This document shows, one piece after another, positions 4,951 to 6,030 of a stretch of 6,030 nt of DNA. The notes beneath the pieces were generated by a model, which had not been told where the DNA came from, ran no database searches, and was given only the letters and a program-made list of their open reading frames with translations. Source of the DNA: Spirochaetia bacterium (GTDB taxonomy: Bacteria > Spirochaetota > Spirochaetia > Treponematales > Breznakiellaceae); NCBI GenBank assembly GCA_025997755.1, contig BNVA01000115.1, positions 1-6,030 of the forward strand, given 5' to 3'. The position numbers and the translations under genes were made by a program. Positions within the stretch are counted from its first letter, which is position 1; every line of letters begins with the position of its first letter.

Positions 4951-6030
4951 CTACAGCTTGTCGATCAGCATCGAACACTTTCCCGATGGGATTGGCAGGG
5001 TCTTTTTCTTCTTTCCCAAAATATTTATCGTAAAATAATAGAGCTTTTCGCTTTCCATGTGTATTTCCCAGCCGCGCCCCGACTTGTTCGATAGTATAGT
5101 TATCATATTCTTTTTAAGCGAAAGGTTCTCAACGCCCATAATCTCTAAATTCGGTATGATCCAGTCCACTGTTTTTCGCGGCAGGGAGATCAAAAGACCG
5201 ACTATATTCTCCATAACAAGGCAAATCGTGGACAAAGCGTCAAAGGTCAAAAAATTAGGACGCGGGAAGCCGCTCATGCTTTCCGGCGGATTGGGCGGCG
5301 CTTCGGACGGACCTTCTTTGAGCGGGAGGTAAGCCTCCCATAAATTACCTTTTTGATGACTTCCATCGGGATTCATCGAATCAAGTATAAAGTAAAGATG
5401 ACGGATAGCGCACTCCCGTGCCAAATCCCAGCGTTGATAGCGTTCCAGCCCCTTTATCACCATAAAGTTGAGGTGAGGGAAAACTGAGCCTCTGTAACCG
5501 TGTCCCTGCTCCGAAAATGCCTTTTCACAGCAGGCGACGGACGGAAAAGGGTGCGGGGTACCAAAAAACTCAGGGTTTTGCAGTTTTGTTATGATCTTAT
5601 CCGCTTTATCATCGTTTGGTATTTCCGCAAGCAGTGTCCAATAGCAGGCTATGGTTTTTACAGGAATCTGCTTTTCTTTTTTATCAAGATCGTAGTAAAA
5701 ACCGCTTTCCGCATCCCACATAAGCCGGTTTATTCTGGTTTTAAGCGAAAAATACTGCTTTTTGTACCGGAAACTGGACTCCTTGTCGTTCAAAATCTCG
5801 GCAAGCGCGGACAAGTATAGCGAATTTATCGCCATCATACAGTTAAAATCCACAAGATAGGCGGCATTTTCCCTGGGAGCGTTGAGCATACCGGTAGAGG
5901 CAAGCGGCGCCGCGTAGAGTCCGTTTTCCCTTTTAAATACCGAATCTATCCAAGCGGTGTACTTATCCAAAACCGGTAAAATTTCTTTGATGCGTTTTTT
6001 ATTCGCCGTCTTGTGGTAAAGGTTGAATTC
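4951..6030 (-). CDS. Trehalase/GH63-like (alpha/alpha)6 glycoside hydrolase, C-terminal part
   Basis: The frame is open to the right edge (359 codons visible). A TTG at 5970 is not a credible start, because protein-like sequence (EFNLYHKTANKKRIKEILPV) continues above it without a ribosome binding site, so the N-terminus lies outside the window. Numbering from the edge, the visible part matches the catalytic (alpha/alpha)6 barrel of mannosylglycerate-hydrolase-like, GH63 and trehalase enzymes: RENAAYLVDFNCMMAINSLY (53-72), LMWDAESGFYYDLD (103-116), VKTIACYWTLLAE, GYRGSVFPHLNFMVIKGLER (178-197), and NLWEAY (229-234), whose Glu232 is in the position of the general base. A beta-rich tail (285-359) follows. 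Family members cleave alpha-glucosidic or mannosidic bonds in small saccharides or glycans by inversion. The substrate and cell location cannot be told without the N-terminus. It may be cotranscribed with the P-loop gene. Confidence 0.85.
   Translation of the reverse strand, partial: EFNLYHKTANKKRIKEILPVLDKYTAWIDSVFKRENGLYAAPLASTGMLNAPRENAAYLVDFNCMMAINSLYLSALAEILNDKESSFRYKKQYFSLKTRINRLMWDAESGFYYDLDKKEKQIPVKTIACYWTLLAEIPNDDKADKIITKLQNPEFFGTPHPFPSVACCEKAFSEQGHGYRGSVFPHLNFMVIKGLERYQRWDLARECAIRHLYFILDSMNPDGSHQKGNLWEAYLPLKEGPSEAPPNPPESMSGFPRPNFLTFDALSTICLVMENIVGLLISLPRKTVDWIIPNLEIMGVENLSLKKNMITILSNKSGRGWEIHMESEKLYYFTINILGKKKKTLPIPSGKCSMLIDKL

Noticed and set aside
4336..5033. Plus-strand open frames over the P-loop gene and the gap
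   Set aside because: Antisense shadows of a gene with clear Walker motifs and a strong ribosome binding site; no initiation signals of their own.
5057..5820. Plus-strand open frames over the glycosidase
   Set aside because: Antisense shadows; the minus-strand frame carries all the family motifs.
5968..5970. TTG at 5970 as the start of the glycosidase
   Set aside because: Protein-like sequence in the same frame continues to the edge, there is no ribosome binding site, and the barrel would be cut in half.
1..6030. CRISPR array, tRNA or rRNA genes, insertion sequence
   Set aside because: No spaced short direct repeats, no cloverleaf-like segments and no transposase motifs were seen. The only tandem repeats are coding.

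Overview
The window looks like chromosome from a low-to-moderate GC host-associated spirochaete, most likely an oral-type Treponema. This is an inference from gene style, with no marker gene present. Pointers are a lipoprotein with a relaxed spirochaete-type lipobox and near-identical tandem repeats, a long poly-G tract upstream of it (a known phase-variation device in treponemes), and a structured GC-rich intergenic block in otherwise AT-rich spacer.

Layout, left to right. The left edge holds the N-terminal 87 codons of an unrecognised, possibly endonuclease-related protein (minus strand, cut by the window). Next is a 473-residue lipoprotein (348-1769, minus) built from seven propeller-like repeats, several at an exact 153-bp period. 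Upstream of it in its own direction lie a 12-base G/C homopolymer inside a short upstream reading frame (1855-1947), a weak promoter candidate, and a hairpin-rich block (2011-2081). A metal-dependent amidohydrolase follows (2088-2927, minus); it appears to be transcribed as a leaderless mRNA. From 3116 to 3967 a plus-strand island carries a promoter with a palindrome in its spacer, a frameshifted gene remnant, and an antitoxin/MazF-type toxin pair overlapping by four bases. A 235-bp spacer (3968-4202) holds one imperfect hairpin and nothing else convincing. The right part carries a RecA/KaiC-like P-loop protein with several non-canonical active-site positions (4203-4901, minus), preceded in its operon direction by a trehalase/GH63-like glycoside hydrolase (4951 to beyond 6030, minus).

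How the genes fit together. All housekeeping-type genes are on the minus strand; only the toxin-antitoxin island runs the other way and looks acquired. The glycosidase and the P-loop protein are 49 bp apart on the same strand and may be cotranscribed, although an extended -10 promoter candidate sits in the gap. The most interesting part is the lipoprotein leader. The homopolymer decides whether a short upstream frame stops early, as it does here with 12 C's in the sense direction, or with 10 or 13 runs on to a TGA that overlaps the lipoprotein ATG. That is a possible phase-variable translational coupling switch for a probable surface protein.
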